Positions 9,570-19,741 of a stretch of 64,000 nt of DNA are shown piece by piece (the first letter of the stretch is position 1; every line of letters begins with the position of its first letter). This stretch comes from CAWAXW01 sp963786155. Its GTDB lineage: Bacteria; Actinomycetota; CADDZG01; WHSQ01. Location: contig CAWAXW010000006.1 of the NCBI GenBank assembly GCA_963786155.1, positions 248,001-312,000 of the forward strand, given 5' to 3'. The position numbers were made by a program, and so were the translations under genes. The notes under the pieces were generated by a model. It was not told the DNA's origin and searched no databases. It saw only the letters and a program-made list of their open reading frames with translations.

Positions 9570-11218
<1,649 letters not shown>

Positions 11219-11240
11219 CAAGGTCCTCTAGAGGACTACG

Positions 11241-11274
11241 AAAGCGGGCGGAGGTAACTCTCCGCCCGCTTTTT
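11241..11274 (+). terminator. intrinsic terminator after groEL
   Basis: A 10-bp G+C-rich stem (GCGGGCGGAG, 11244-11253, paired with CTCCGCCCGC, 11260-11269) around a 6-nt loop, followed by a T5 run. It lies 25 nt after the groEL stop. Confidence 0.92.
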
Positions 11275-11337
11275 CGTCCCTCGGCTTTCTTTGTGAGTTG
11301 AGTGGGACTCACTCAGCGTGATTTCATAGAGAAGGGC

Positions 11338-12279
11338 TCACCCGGCGGAGATCGCTCGGGCTATCTCTTCCAGCATCCATGCCCGGCGCCTGCGGATGTC
11401 GTCGGCGGTGAACCTCAGGACTACCCAGCCCAGCACCTTGAGCGCGGTCTCGCGTCGTCTGTCCTCGTAATAGGCCTCGGCGGTGTCGTGAGTCTCGCGG
11501 CCGTCGATCTCGATGGCGAGCTTGAGGTTCGGGTAGGCGAAGTCCGGCCTCGCTACGAACCCGACCTCGTCGTGCACCTCGTGCTCAGGGATCGGTCGAG
11601 GCAACCTCGCACGACGCACTACCTGCCAGAACTCGACCGCGAGATCACTCCCGATCGGATGGCCATGAGGATCTCTTTCGTCGAGCAGACGCCGAAGCAC
11701 GCCGGCTCCCCGCCGTCCTCTGCCGCCGATCCTTTCCAAGCAGCGATAGAGGTAGGGGATCGTGGTCAAGCCCATCCGGCGCGCCCGCTCAAGTGCCTTC
11801 TCCACAACGTCTTCCGAAACCACGCTTCCGAGGTCGGCCAATGTCCGAGGGATGGAGGTCGCCGGTATCCCACGCACGGTCTTGCGGTCGGCCACGTCTC
11901 GCACGATGCAACGGTGAAGCACTATCTCGGGGGGCGGTCTCCCGGCGAGGGTCGTAACGACATCGATGGCTTTGGGCGAGTCGACCAATCCATGGAGGAA
12001 AGCGGCTGATCGCAACCCCGCCAGCGCTCCCGAACCCGCCCACATAACGGCGCCGAGGAGCTTGGCCTCATAGCCCAGCTGAGCAGGGCGTATGAGATAG
12101 ACGTTCGGAAAGAACTTGACCCACGCGCCTCTCCTGAGCCGGTAGGTGATCTGGTTTGACGTCATGCCGGCCCCCAAGGCTTGGGCCCGAGAGATGATCC
12201 CTCGTTGCCGGCTTGCTATCGCGAGGCAACGCAACTCAGCCGTTTCTTTGTGAACTTGGCGGGCCCCAGTCAACGTCAT
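11338..12279 (-). CDS. AbiEi antitoxin-like N-terminal domain with DUF559 (PD-(D/E)XK-like) C-terminal domain
   Basis: 313 residues from the ATG at 12279 (MTLTGARQVHK); 14 more codons are open upstream. The N-terminal ~90 residues (AIASRQRGIISRAQALGAGMTSNQITYRLRRGAW) resemble the winged-helix AbiEi_4 domain of type IV antitoxins. The C-terminal part has VGFVARPDFAYPNLKLAIEIDG followed by basic helices and VLRFTADDIRRR, the D-x(n)-E-x-D arrangement of DUF559/Vsr-like nuclease folds. No AbiEii toxin gene is adjacent. Proteins of this architecture are common orphan genes in actinobacteria and their function is not established. Confidence 0.8.
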   Translation of the reverse strand: MTLTGARQVHKETAELRCLAIASRQRGIISRAQALGAGMTSNQITYRLRRGAWVKFFPNVYLIRPAQLGYEAKLLGAVMWAGSGALAGLRSAAFLHGLVDSPKAIDVVTTLAGRPPPEIVLHRCIVRDVADRKTVRGIPATSIPRTLADLGSVVSEDVVEKALERARRMGLTTIPYLYRCLERIGGRGRRGAGVLRRLLDERDPHGHPIGSDLAVEFWQVVRRARLPRPIPEHEVHDEVGFVARPDFAYPNLKLAIEIDGRETHDTAEAYYEDRRRETALKVLGWVVLRFTADDIRRRRAWMLEEIARAISAG

Positions 12280-12410
12280 TCCACAAAGAAGACGTCGAGT
12301 CCCCGTCGAGGTCTGTGACAAAAGTCACGGACCCGCGATCAAGCTGCTCAGGGCGGCAGGAATCGTACAAAGAAGCCTTGATTCCGTCCCGCGGACTGCC
12401 GAACCTTTCT

Positions 12411-12416
12411 TATAGT
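12411..12416 (+). promoter_or_regulatory. possible -10 box of the beta-propeller gene
   Basis: TATAGT 20 nt before the ATG at 12436, with a G-rich Shine-Dalgarno in between. No convincing -35 is seen at the expected distance. Confidence 0.4.
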
Positions 12417-12435
12417 CATTCGATCAGGGGGTCAC

Positions 12436-13866
12436 ATGCGCAAGTTCGCTGTATTAGTCGTCGTCTTGTCGCTGTGGGCGGGAGCTTTGTTGTCGGCTTC
12501 GCCCGCTGGCGCTACTTATGCCGGGGGTAATGGGCTGATCGTGTTCGCCAAGAGCGACGATCAGTACGGGGAAGGGCCCGGCATCCACACGGTGAACGCT
12601 CTCGGATGTCAGAAGACCCGCCTCACGTCGAACCTCGATAGGAATCCCGTGTGGTCTCCCGACGGCAGCCTCATCTACTTCCAGCGACCGGGCCACGATC
12701 CCCGTGGCTTCTCGTACGTCACTCACATGGTGATGGGTGCGGACGGCTCGAACCTCCACGAAGTGGGGATCGACACGGACGGCGCCAGCTTCGACCTCGA
12801 GGCCGCGCAGTGGTCGCCCGACGGGACCAAACTCGCGTTCGCCCGCGTGATGAACATCAACCAGAGACCCAACGAGCCGACCGGCGAGTTGTTTGTTGTC
12901 AACGCCGATGGGACCGGGCTAACGCGACTAACCAACGACCAAGACCGTGATTCCATGCCCGCCTGGTCGCGCGACGGTACGAAGCTCGCCTATGTGAACG
13001 CGACCTGGGTCCCTGGGCAGTTCGATACGAACACGAATGCCGAGTTGTGGGTGATGGATGCAAACGGCGCGAATCGGCATCGGCTCACGACGAACACGGT
13101 CGCCGAGCTCGACCCGAAGTGGTCACCCACCCAGGACCTCATCGCCTTCCGTAGTCCCCGCGACGGCTCGAGCGACCTGTTCTTGATCAACCCGGTCACG
13201 GGCGCTGAGACGCAACTGACGGCTGAGGCCGACCTTCCCGTCCGCTACTTCGAGTGGGCGCCCGACGGTTCGCATCTGCTGTACGACCACAAGGGCGACG
13301 TCTTTACCGTGAAGCCGGACGGAACTGGCAGGACGAAGGTCAAGGGCGGGGTATCCCAGGCCAGCGCACGCTACTCGCCCGACATGACGCGCATCGTGTT
13401 CGACGACCAGCAAGGTGGCATCAGCCTGATGGGGTCCGACGGATCTGGAGTCAGGCAGCTAACCCCAGTGTTCAATCGAACTGCGTGCTGCTCGGGCGCG
13501 GACTGGCAACCGGTTCCCAGTGGGATGCCACCCGACACCACGGCCCCCTCACTTACCGGCTTGCGCAACGAGCCCGATCCGTTCAACCCAGACAAGGGCG
13601 AGATCACTCGCATCCACTTCACGCCTTCGGAGGACGTGCTGCTCACTGTCGAGATCGTCAAGAACGGCCAAGTGGTTAGCAAAGTGATGAAGGACGAAGT
13701 CTTCTGCGCATCGGGCTCGGTCTTCGTGATCTGGACGGGGCGCAAGAAGCCCGTGGGGAACTCGAAGACGGTGGCTGAGGGGGCTTACACATGGCGCCTG
13801 ACGGCAGAAGACGACGCGGGCAACAAAGACGTTGCCACGGGCAAGGTGAAGGTGAAGCGGAGCTGA
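12436..13866 (+). CDS. secreted TolB-like WD40/PD40 beta-propeller protein
   Basis: 476 residues. A signal peptide (RKFAVLVVVLSLWAGALLSA, cleaved near ASPAGA) is followed by repeated PD40 blades of the form PVWSPDGSLIYF, QWSPDGTKLAFAR, AWSRDGTKLAYV and KWSPTQDLIAFRS up to about residue 360. The last ~110 residues (DPFNPDKGEITRIHFTPSED to YTWRLTAEDDAGNK) look like a FlgD-type immunoglobulin-like domain. Family members act as extracytoplasmic binding scaffolds; no ligand can be inferred. It stands alone, convergent with the M23 gene only 4 nt away. Confidence 0.85.
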   Translation: MRKFAVLVVVLSLWAGALLSASPAGATYAGGNGLIVFAKSDDQYGEGPGIHTVNALGCQKTRLTSNLDRNPVWSPDGSLIYFQRPGHDPRGFSYVTHMVMGADGSNLHEVGIDTDGASFDLEAAQWSPDGTKLAFARVMNINQRPNEPTGELFVVNADGTGLTRLTNDQDRDSMPAWSRDGTKLAYVNATWVPGQFDTNTNAELWVMDANGANRHRLTTNTVAELDPKWSPTQDLIAFRSPRDGSSDLFLINPVTGAETQLTAEADLPVRYFEWAPDGSHLLYDHKGDVFTVKPDGTGRTKVKGGVSQASARYSPDMTRIVFDDQQGGISLMGSDGSGVRQLTPVFNRTACCSGADWQPVPSGMPPDTTAPSLTGLRNEPDPFNPDKGEITRIHFTPSEDVLLTVEIVKNGQVVSKVMKDEVFCASGSVFVIWTGRKKPVGNSKTVAEGAYTWRLTAEDDAGNKDVATGKVKVKRS

Positions 13867-13870
13867 AAGG

Positions 13871-14980
13871 TTAGGGCAGGTAGTTCAAGGGGTTGGTGGG
13901 GTTGCCGTTGATTCGTACCTCGAAGTGGAGGTGGTCTCCGGTGCAGGAGCCCGTGCAGCCCACGTTGCCTACGACTTGGCCCTGCTCGACGAAGGCGCCG
14001 TTGCTCACCCCGAAGCTCGACATGTGTGCGTACAAAGTGGCGACACCGCCGCCGTGGTCGATGATCACGGCGTTGCCGTAGCCCGAGTAGTACTCGGCTA
14101 GGACGACCTTGCCGGCTTTGGCGGCGACGATCGGCTGGCCGCTGACTCCGTCGATGTCGATGCCCGTGTGCATCCGGCCCCAACGCGGACCGTACGGCGA
14201 GGTAACAGCGCCGTTGATCGGCCAGATGAACCCGGTTGCCGACTCGCCCAGGTTGGCGACGGACGCCAAGGCTTGCGAGGCCTGGAGCCTGGCCGTGATC
14301 GACAGGGCGGCCGATTCGAGATCGCCTTCCTGGTGCTTGAGGTCGGTGAGCTTTCCGTTGAGCGCCGTTAGGTCGGCCGCCAGCTGCTCCTCACGCTCGG
14401 ATTTCAGAGCGTGGAGCTTCGTCTGTTGGTCGAGGATCGTAGAGAGCTCCTGCTCGATCGCGAACAGCTCGGCCTGGTCGTCCTGGATCTCGAGCTTTAG
14501 GCGGTGGAACTTGATCAGGGCATCGGTGTTCCGGCCCCCGGCGACGCTCAGCATCTCGATGCGTTCGTCGATCTCGGTGAGGGACTCGGACTTGAACAGG
14601 CTATCGAGCATCTCGGCGTTGCCCTGCTTGTAAAGCGCCACCGCTTGCTCGGTCGCCAGTTTCTCGACGGCGTCGATGTGGGCTTGCTTGCGATCTATGT
14701 TGGCCTGCGCCTCGGCGACCTTGGCCCGCACTTTCGTTACCTCGACATCGAGCTTGTTGATCTCGATCTGCAGGATCGCGAGGTCGGCGTTGAGCTCTTT
14801 GATGGAGGACCTCAGGATCGAAGCGTCTTCCTCGCCGGCGTCGATCTTCTCTCGCACGTCGTGAAGGCGATCCTCGATGTTCTCGAGCTCGTCACGGGGG
14901 CCGGCGAAAGAGCCCGGGGGGAGCAGAAGGGTCGCCAAGAAGACCGCTGCAAGCAAACTGCAGGCGAGCTTCCTCTGCAT
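13871..14980 (-). CDS. secreted coiled-coil M23 (LytM-type) peptidoglycan endopeptidase
   Basis: 369 residues. The ATG at 14980 is chosen because it starts a clear signal peptide (MQRKLACSLLAAVFLATLLL); upstream codons look non-coding. Residues about 30-250 form a long coiled coil like EnvC or RipA N-terminal regions. The C-terminal M23 domain has Zn ligands in HTGIDIDG (HxxxD) and GDHLHFEV (HxH), so it is probably catalytically active. It is expected to cleave stem-peptide cross-links outside the membrane during growth or division. A GAAGGGAAA Shine-Dalgarno precedes the ATG, and a long leader with strong inverted repeats lies upstream. Confidence 0.92.
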   Translation of the reverse strand: MQRKLACSLLAAVFLATLLLPPGSFAGPRDELENIEDRLHDVREKIDAGEEDASILRSSIKELNADLAILQIEINKLDVEVTKVRAKVAEAQANIDRKQAHIDAVEKLATEQAVALYKQGNAEMLDSLFKSESLTEIDERIEMLSVAGGRNTDALIKFHRLKLEIQDDQAELFAIEQELSTILDQQTKLHALKSEREEQLAADLTALNGKLTDLKHQEGDLESAALSITARLQASQALASVANLGESATGFIWPINGAVTSPYGPRWGRMHTGIDIDGVSGQPIVAAKAGKVVLAEYYSGYGNAVIIDHGGGVATLYAHMSSFGVSNGAFVEQGQVVGNVGCTGSCTGDHLHFEVRINGNPTNPLNYLP

Positions 14981-14999
14981 GCGTTTCCCTTCGCTCGAC

Positions 15000-15180
15000 G
15001 ACGATTCCGGTCTCGGTGCCGCGTGCCCGACCTGGAGGGGCCACCCGGGTTGGGTGCCGCCCTCACCCAGGGACCTGATTGCGAGGCATCCTGCCATAGG
15101 GCTCCGGCAGGGGGCAACAACCTCCAGGTCTCGGTTCTCCACTCACGGGGCGCCTTCCTGCCTTTGCCCCGAGAACCCAG
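15000..15180 (-). promoter_or_regulatory. possible structured RNA leader of the M23 gene
   Basis: On the minus strand the untranslated leader contains a perfect 10-bp closing helix (GACCTGGAGG at 15130-15121 with CCTCCAGGTC at 15038-15029) around ~82 nt that include a CCTGCC/GGCAGG hairpin. Just 5' of it a second helix pairs GGTTCTC-GGGGC with GCCCC...GAGAACC. A closing stem around internal hairpins is riboswitch-like. The conserved c-di-AMP (ydaO) sequence elements are not visible, so no class is assigned. Confidence 0.4.
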
Positions 15181-15228
15181 AGCGCGAAAATCTACTGCCT
15201 GGGCCGCGAAAAAACCTCTCGCGGGGGC

Positions 15229-15257
15229 TTGTCATGGTTTGGGGGCGCCGCTAGAGT
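15229..15257 (+). promoter_or_regulatory. near-consensus sigma70 promoter
   Basis: TTGTCA (15229-15234), a 17-nt spacer, TAGAGT (15252-15257). This is the best-formed promoter in the intergenic region but lies 300 nt upstream of the next gene, so it may drive a short RNA or a long leader. Confidence 0.6.
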
Positions 15258-15320
15258 CTGCTGCGCATCCGTTGAGTTGTAAACCGGCTCCGGCCGGGAC
15301 GAAGGCTCAGCGGGTGCATT

Positions 15321-15373
15321 TTTTTCTTGGGGGCACGTTCGCCTCGGATTTTTCTTGGGGGCACGTTCGCCTC
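15321..15373 (+). repeat. two tandem copies of a 25-bp repeat
   Basis: The unit TTTTTCTTGGGGGCACGTTC plus GCCTC occurs at 15321-15345 and again at 15349-15373, identical and separated by GGA (period 28). Each begins in a T tract. Confidence 0.9.
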
Positions 15374-15557
15374 CCCTGGTCGGTCCCTCCGGGGTTGGCT
15401 CGAGCTTCTCGGTGGGGCCGTCCTTCGGCGCCGGCTCTCTACGCCCCCAAACCCCCACGCTCCAGGCTTCGTGCTACTCGGCGGGTGGTTGCCACCCGGC
15501 TCGCTCTCGATTGCCCCTGTATCCTGAGCGCTACAACTAACTTCACGAAAGGGACTA

Positions 15558-16299
15558 ATGGCCGAAACGAACATCCTCGTCGAGCTCGAGCGCTGGATCG
15601 AGTCGCTTCCAGGGGTCCTGGGCTGCGTGATCTTGGCCGGGCCCCGATCAGACCCCCTCCGAGATCCAGGCATTCACGAGGGTGGGCACGGATCTCAACG
15701 AGACGCGCCAGCAGATCGTCGACGAGGTCGGTCGCCAGGGCCTCAATCATTCGCTGGACAAGGTCTTCGTCTTCGAGCTCGAGGCCGAGTCCCACTTCGG
15801 CGACCGGGAGTCGCTCGAGCGGGCGGCGGAGCTGGCCGAGCAGGACGCCAGGAGCCGGGGCCCGATCTCGGTCGAGGAACAGCCGCCGCCTCGGGTGGAG
15901 CGTGTCCGGCCGGAGGGGATCGAAGCGGCTCGTGCCCGGCCCCGGCTCAGCCGGGTGCTTCTGGGCTCCAGCGTGACCGGGAACTCCGATGCCGAGGTCG
16001 TCCTCGGGCCCGAGGGCTCGCAGGTCGTGGGTCAGGCTTCGGGCGAGAAGACCCCTCATAGCCTCAGGGTGCTCGCCGAGGCGACGCTGGAGGCGGCCTC
16101 CAAGCTGGTGGAGGAAGACGATTTCCGGCTCAAGGGAGCCTCCCTGGCCAGCGTGCTGGGCCAGGAGGTCGTCCTCGTGATCGTGGAGGTCAACGGCGAG
16201 TTCCAGACCGTAGGGGCGGTCCTGGTGCGGGAAGGCCCGATCAGCGAAGCCACCGTGCGCGCCACCCTCGATGGGATAAATCGCCGCCTAGAGATGTAG
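15558..16299 (+). CDS. conserved hypothetical protein (one frame break)
   Basis: About 246 residues after repair. Starts MAETNILVELERWIESLPGV; a +1 break in the G/C run near 15641 separates this from PDQTPSEIQAFTRVGTDLNE, which continues to the stop. The middle (about 85-130) is rich in Glu/Arg/Pro and likely disordered; the C-terminal ~100 residues (LAEATLEAASKLVEED, EVVLVIVEVNGEFQTVGAVLV) form an alternating helix/strand domain. There is no signal peptide or membrane segment. I do not recognise a family. It precedes sat by 150 nt. Confidence 0.7.
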
Positions 16300-16450
16300 T
16301 TGCTCGGCTGGCGCCGAGGCGGGCCGCCTGGTATCCTTAGAGTGTCACAGGAGTGCGCCTGGAGTGTGGGCGATCCAACGCCCGCCCGGCTAGCTCCACC
16401 CTCATATGTCTCTCTAGAGGCATCCGCATCGCGACGTAAGGAGTTTCTTG

Positions 16451-17632
16451 ATGCCCAGCACCCTCAAAGACGTGCCCGGATTCGCGCCCCACGGCGGCGC
16501 CCTCGAGCTTCGACTGGCAGGCCAGGAAGAGAAGGCCGAGCTCCTGCGCAAGGCTGCAACCCTGCCGGCAATCAACACCGACCAGCGACGCATCGCATCT
16601 GACCTCGAGCTCCTGGCCGTCGGCGCGGTGTCGCCGAACCGCGGGTTCATGACCAAGGCCGACTACACCTCCGTCGTCGAGGACATGAGGCTCGCCAGCG
16701 GCCTTCCGTGGAGCCTGCCGATCACGCTCTCGGTGGACGAGGCCACGGCCAAGACGCTCACCAAGGGCGAGCAGGCGACGATCCACTACGAGGGGCGGCC
16801 GATCGCCATCATCGATGTCGAGGACGTCTATACCTACGACGCCGCGAACGAGGCCCAGAAGTGCTTCCGCACCACCGACGAATCACACCCGGGCGTCGCT
16901 TACCTCTACTCGCAGGGCCCCTACTACGTGGGCGGCGACGTGACCGTCCTCGAGAACCCCTTCGTCGGCGAGTTCTCGCAGTACCGCCTGACTCCGCTCG
17001 CGCTGCGCGAGAAGATCGCCGAGCGAGGGTGGAAAACGGTGGTCGCCTTCCAGACCCGCAACCCCATCCACCGCGCTCACGAGTACCTCACCAAGGTCGC
17101 GCTGGAGACCGTCGACGGCCTCGTCATCCATCCGCTCGTCGGCGGCACCAAGGGTGACGACATCCCGGCCGACGTCCGGATGAAGTGCTACGAGGTCCTC
17201 ATGGAGAACTACTACCCGCAGGACCGGGTCGTGCTCTCTGTGTTCCCCGCCGCGATGCGCTACGCCGGTCCCCGCGAGGCCATCTGGCACGCGCTGCTCC
17301 GCAAGAACTATGGGATGACCCACTTCATCGTGGGCCGCGACCACGCCGGCGTCGGCGACTACTACGGCACTTACGACGCACAGCAGATCTTCGACGAGTT
17401 CGAGTCGGGCGAGCTCGGTATCTGGCCGCTCAAGTTCGAGCACTCCTTCTTCTGCACGAAGTGCGAGGGCATGGTTTCCGGCAAGACGTGCCCCCACGAC
17501 AAGGAGTCGCACGTTTTTCTTTCCGGCACCCAAGTGCGCGACATGTTGGCTCGCGGAGAAGAGCCGCCGCACGAGTTCTCACGACCAGAGGTTGCTCGCA
17601 TCCTGATCGAAGCAGCCCGGAACCAGGCGTAG
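16451..17632 (+). CDS. sat: sulfate adenylyltransferase (ATP sulfurylase, homomeric type)
   Basis: 393 residues. Makes adenosine 5'-phosphosulfate (APS) from ATP and sulfate. The nucleotide-binding [13 protein letters not shown] (with HxxH) and [19 protein letters not shown] are diagnostic of the single-subunit Sat rather than CysDN. A C-terminal CTKC...CPH cluster ([18 protein letters not shown]) is a zinc-ribbon-like insertion found in some bacterial Sat. The ATG at 16451 follows TAAGGAG. It heads a run with a phosphodiesterase and cysC, consistent with PAPS synthesis. Confidence 0.96.
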   Translation: MPSTLKDVPGFAPHGGALELRLAGQEEKAELLRKAATLPAINTDQRRIASDLELLAVGAVSPNRGFMTKADYTSVVEDMRLASGLPWSLPITLSVDEATAKTLTKGEQATIHYEGRPIAIIDVEDVYTYDAANEAQKCFRTTDESHPGVAYLYSQGPYYVGGDVTVLENPFVGEFSQYRLTPLALREKIAERGWKTVVAFQTRNPIHRAHEYLTKVALETVDGLVIHPLVGGTKGDDIPADVRMKCYEVLMENYYPQDRVVLSVFPAAMRYAGPREAIWHALLRKNYGMTHFIVGRDHAGVGDYYGTYDAQQIFDEFESGELGIWPLKFEHSFFCTKCEGMVSGKTCPHDKESHVFLSGTQVRDMLARGEEPPHEFSRPEVARILIEAARNQA

Positions 17633-17644
17633 GAGGAACAAGAA

Positions 17645-19093
17645 GTGGGTTTGCTCGATCGCATGAAGAAGAAGCCCGAGGCGACAAGCGCGCCCGAGGC
17701 CAAGGGACCGAAGGTCATGGTCATCGGCCTCGACTGTGCGCCGCCTCGCCACATCTTTGATGAGTACGCGGGGGATATCCCGAACCTGACGAAGCTGCGC
17801 GAGAACGGGCTCTACGGCCCCCTGGAGTCCATCGTCCCGCCGATCACCGTCCCGGCATGGATGTGCATGATGACCTCGAAGGACCCGGGCACGCTCGGGA
17901 TCTACGGGTTCCGCAACCGCAAGGACCACACGTACGACGGCCTCACGTTCGCCACTTCGTGGGCCGTCAAGGAACCGACGGTCTGGGACATCTTGAGCGA
18001 GGCCGGCAAGGACAACATCATCATGTCGGTCCCGCCCTCGTATCCGCCCAAGCAGTTGAAGGGCGTGCAGATCGGATGCTTCCTCACGCCGAGCGACGAG
18101 GCTGAGTACACATATCCGAAGGAGCTCAAAGCCGAGCTGAAGGCAAACGCCGGCGAGTACATCTTCGACGTGCGCAACTTCCGTACCGACAACACGCAGT
18201 ACATCCTCGACGAGAGCTACAAGATGACCGAGGCGCGCTTCAAGAACGCGGACTACCTGCTGTCGAACAAGCCCTGGGACTTCTTCATGATGGTCGAGAT
18301 GGGCCCCGACCGCCTCAACCACGGGATCTGGAGCTTCATCGACCCCGAGCATCCGCGCCACGAGCCCGGCAACCCCTATCAGGAGTCGCTGCGCGAGTAC
18401 TACCGGTACCTCGACGGCAAGATCGGCGAGCTACTCGACAAGCACGCGGACGACGACACCACCGTCATCGTCGTGTCGGACCACGGCGCCAAGGCCATGG
18501 TCGGCGGCGTGTGTTTCAACGAATGGCTTCAGAACGAGGGCTACCTGGCGTTCGAAGGCGAGCGGCCGGCCGAGATCACTCCGGTCAACAAGCTCTCGAT
18601 CGATTGGTCGAAGACCAAGGCCTGGGGCGACGGCGGCTACTACGGCCGCTTGTTCCTGAACGTCGAGGGCCGCGAGCCCAACGGCACCGTCGCGCAGAGC
18701 GACTACGAGGCTCTGCGCAGTGAGCTCATCGCCAAGATCGAGGCCATGGTCGATCACGAGGGAAATCCGATGGGCAACAAGGCGCTCAAGCCCGAGGAGA
18801 TCTACGGCACCCAGAACGGCGTTGCCCCCGACCTCATCGTCATCTTCGGCGAGCTGCGGTGGCGCTCCGTCGGTTCGATCGGCCACGAGTCGATCTACAC
18901 CTTCGAGAACGACACGGGCCCCGACGAGGCCAACCACGCCGAGTTCGGCATCTTCATAATGCACAACGCCCCCGGGCAAGCGACCGGCACCAAAGACGGG
19001 CTACACCTCTACGACGTGCACAGCACGATCCTCGACCTCTTCGGGCTTCCGCCCGCACAAGGGGCCCTGGGCACATCAGTACTCAAGAAGTAG
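17645..19093 (+). CDS. alkaline phosphatase-superfamily phosphodiesterase/nucleotide pyrophosphatase
   Basis: 482 residues, GTG start 12 nt after sat. Metal ligands of the type I phosphodiesterase fold are visible: VIGLDCAPP (Asp about 29), the nucleophile region PPITVPAWMCMMTSKDPG with Thr, EMGPDRLNHGIW (Asp and His), VVSDHGA (Asp-His) and DVHSTILDLFG (His). This type hydrolyses phosphodiester or pyrophosphate bonds, and relatives act on phosphonates or sulfate esters, so the substrate is open. Position between sat and cysC suggests a role around APS/PAPS or sulfated metabolites, which is inference. No signal peptide, so it is cytoplasmic. Confidence 0.88.
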   Translation: MGLLDRMKKKPEATSAPEAKGPKVMVIGLDCAPPRHIFDEYAGDIPNLTKLRENGLYGPLESIVPPITVPAWMCMMTSKDPGTLGIYGFRNRKDHTYDGLTFATSWAVKEPTVWDILSEAGKDNIIMSVPPSYPPKQLKGVQIGCFLTPSDEAEYTYPKELKAELKANAGEYIFDVRNFRTDNTQYILDESYKMTEARFKNADYLLSNKPWDFFMMVEMGPDRLNHGIWSFIDPEHPRHEPGNPYQESLREYYRYLDGKIGELLDKHADDDTTVIVVSDHGAKAMVGGVCFNEWLQNEGYLAFEGERPAEITPVNKLSIDWSKTKAWGDGGYYGRLFLNVEGREPNGTVAQSDYEALRSELIAKIEAMVDHEGNPMGNKALKPEEIYGTQNGVAPDLIVIFGELRWRSVGSIGHESIYTFENDTGPDEANHAEFGIFIMHNAPGQATGTKDGLHLYDVHSTILDLFGLPPAQGALGTSVLKK

Positions 19094-19103
19094 GAAGGGG
19101 CAG

Positions 19104-19142
19104 GGGGGAACCAGTGAGCCGGCTTGCCGGCGGGGTTCCCCC
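19104..19142 (+). other. stem-loop between the phosphodiesterase gene and cysC
   Basis: GGGGGAACC (19104-19112) pairs with GGTTCCCCC (19134-19142), enclosing a second stem GCCGGC-TT-GCCGGC (19118-19131). There is no T run, so it is more likely an mRNA-stabilising or attenuating element than a simple terminator. Confidence 0.7.
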
Positions 19143-19172
19143 AACAAATCGCCGACAGCTAGGAGGCTGCAC

Positions 19173-19718
19173 ATGCGTCAGGCAAATCGCGAACGCGGTT
19201 GCGTTATCTGGTTCACGGGCTTGTCCGGATCGGGCAAGACCACCATCGCCCACATCGTCGAGGACAAGCTCCTCGAGGCGGGCGTGCCGGTCGAGATCCT
19301 CGACGGCGACGTCGTGCGCGAGAACCTCAGCAAGGGGCTCGGCTTCTCTGAGGAGGACCGGAACACCAACATCCGCAGGATCGCGTTCGTTGCCCATCTC
19401 CTCCAGCGCAACGGGACGTTCGTCATCACCGCCGCCATCTCGCCTTACAAGGCGATCCGCGACGAAGCCCGCACGATGATCAAGGACTTCGTCGAGGTCT
19501 TTGCCGACGCACCGCTCGAGGTCTGTGAAGAGCGGGACGTCAAGGGCCTGTACGCGAAGGCTCGCGCCGGCGAGATCAAAGGGTTCACCGGGATCGACGA
19601 TCCCTACGAGGCCCCCGAGAACGCCGAGGTCGTCTGCGCCACCGGCGACCAGACCCCCGAGCAGTCCGCTCAGCAGGTGATCGACAAGCTCATCGAGCTG
19701 AAGTTCATCACCGAGTAA
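19173..19718 (+). CDS. cysC: adenylyl-sulfate kinase (APS kinase)
   Basis: 181 residues. Phosphorylates APS to PAPS. Walker A is FTGLSGSGKTTIA (about 14-26); LDGDVVRENLSKGLGFSEED and the NIRRIAFVAHLL, AISPYKAIRDEAR and GIDDPYEAPENAEV segments are all family hallmarks. Stand-alone kinase, not fused to Sat. An AGGAGG Shine-Dalgarno precedes the ATG. Together with sat it completes PAPS synthesis; no PAPS reductase, sulfite reductase or sulfotransferase is seen in the window. Confidence 0.97.
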   Translation: MRQANRERGCVIWFTGLSGSGKTTIAHIVEDKLLEAGVPVEILDGDVVRENLSKGLGFSEEDRNTNIRRIAFVAHLLQRNGTFVITAAISPYKAIRDEARTMIKDFVEVFADAPLEVCEERDVKGLYAKARAGEIKGFTGIDDPYEAPENAEVVCATGDQTPEQSAQQVIDKLIELKFITE

Positions 19719-19741
19719 ATAGCTCTCGACGGGAAACGACA

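Larger units (their letters stand above)
14981..15557. other. 577-base non-coding stretch between divergent genes
   Basis: Holds, left to right: the inverted-repeat leader of the M23 gene (15000-15180), a near-consensus forward promoter (15229-15257), a T-rich end of a possible short RNA (15318-15327), two copies of a 25-bp direct repeat (15321-15373), then the upstream region of the gene at 15558. No open frame here has a ribosome-binding site or coding character I trust. Confidence 0.7.

Noticed and set aside
14981..15200. c-di-AMP (ydaO) riboswitch upstream of the M23 gene
   Set aside because: The location fits, but I cannot find the conserved GGGGUGAAU-like and CGUCAGCUAAC-like blocks, so I only report an unclassified structured leader.
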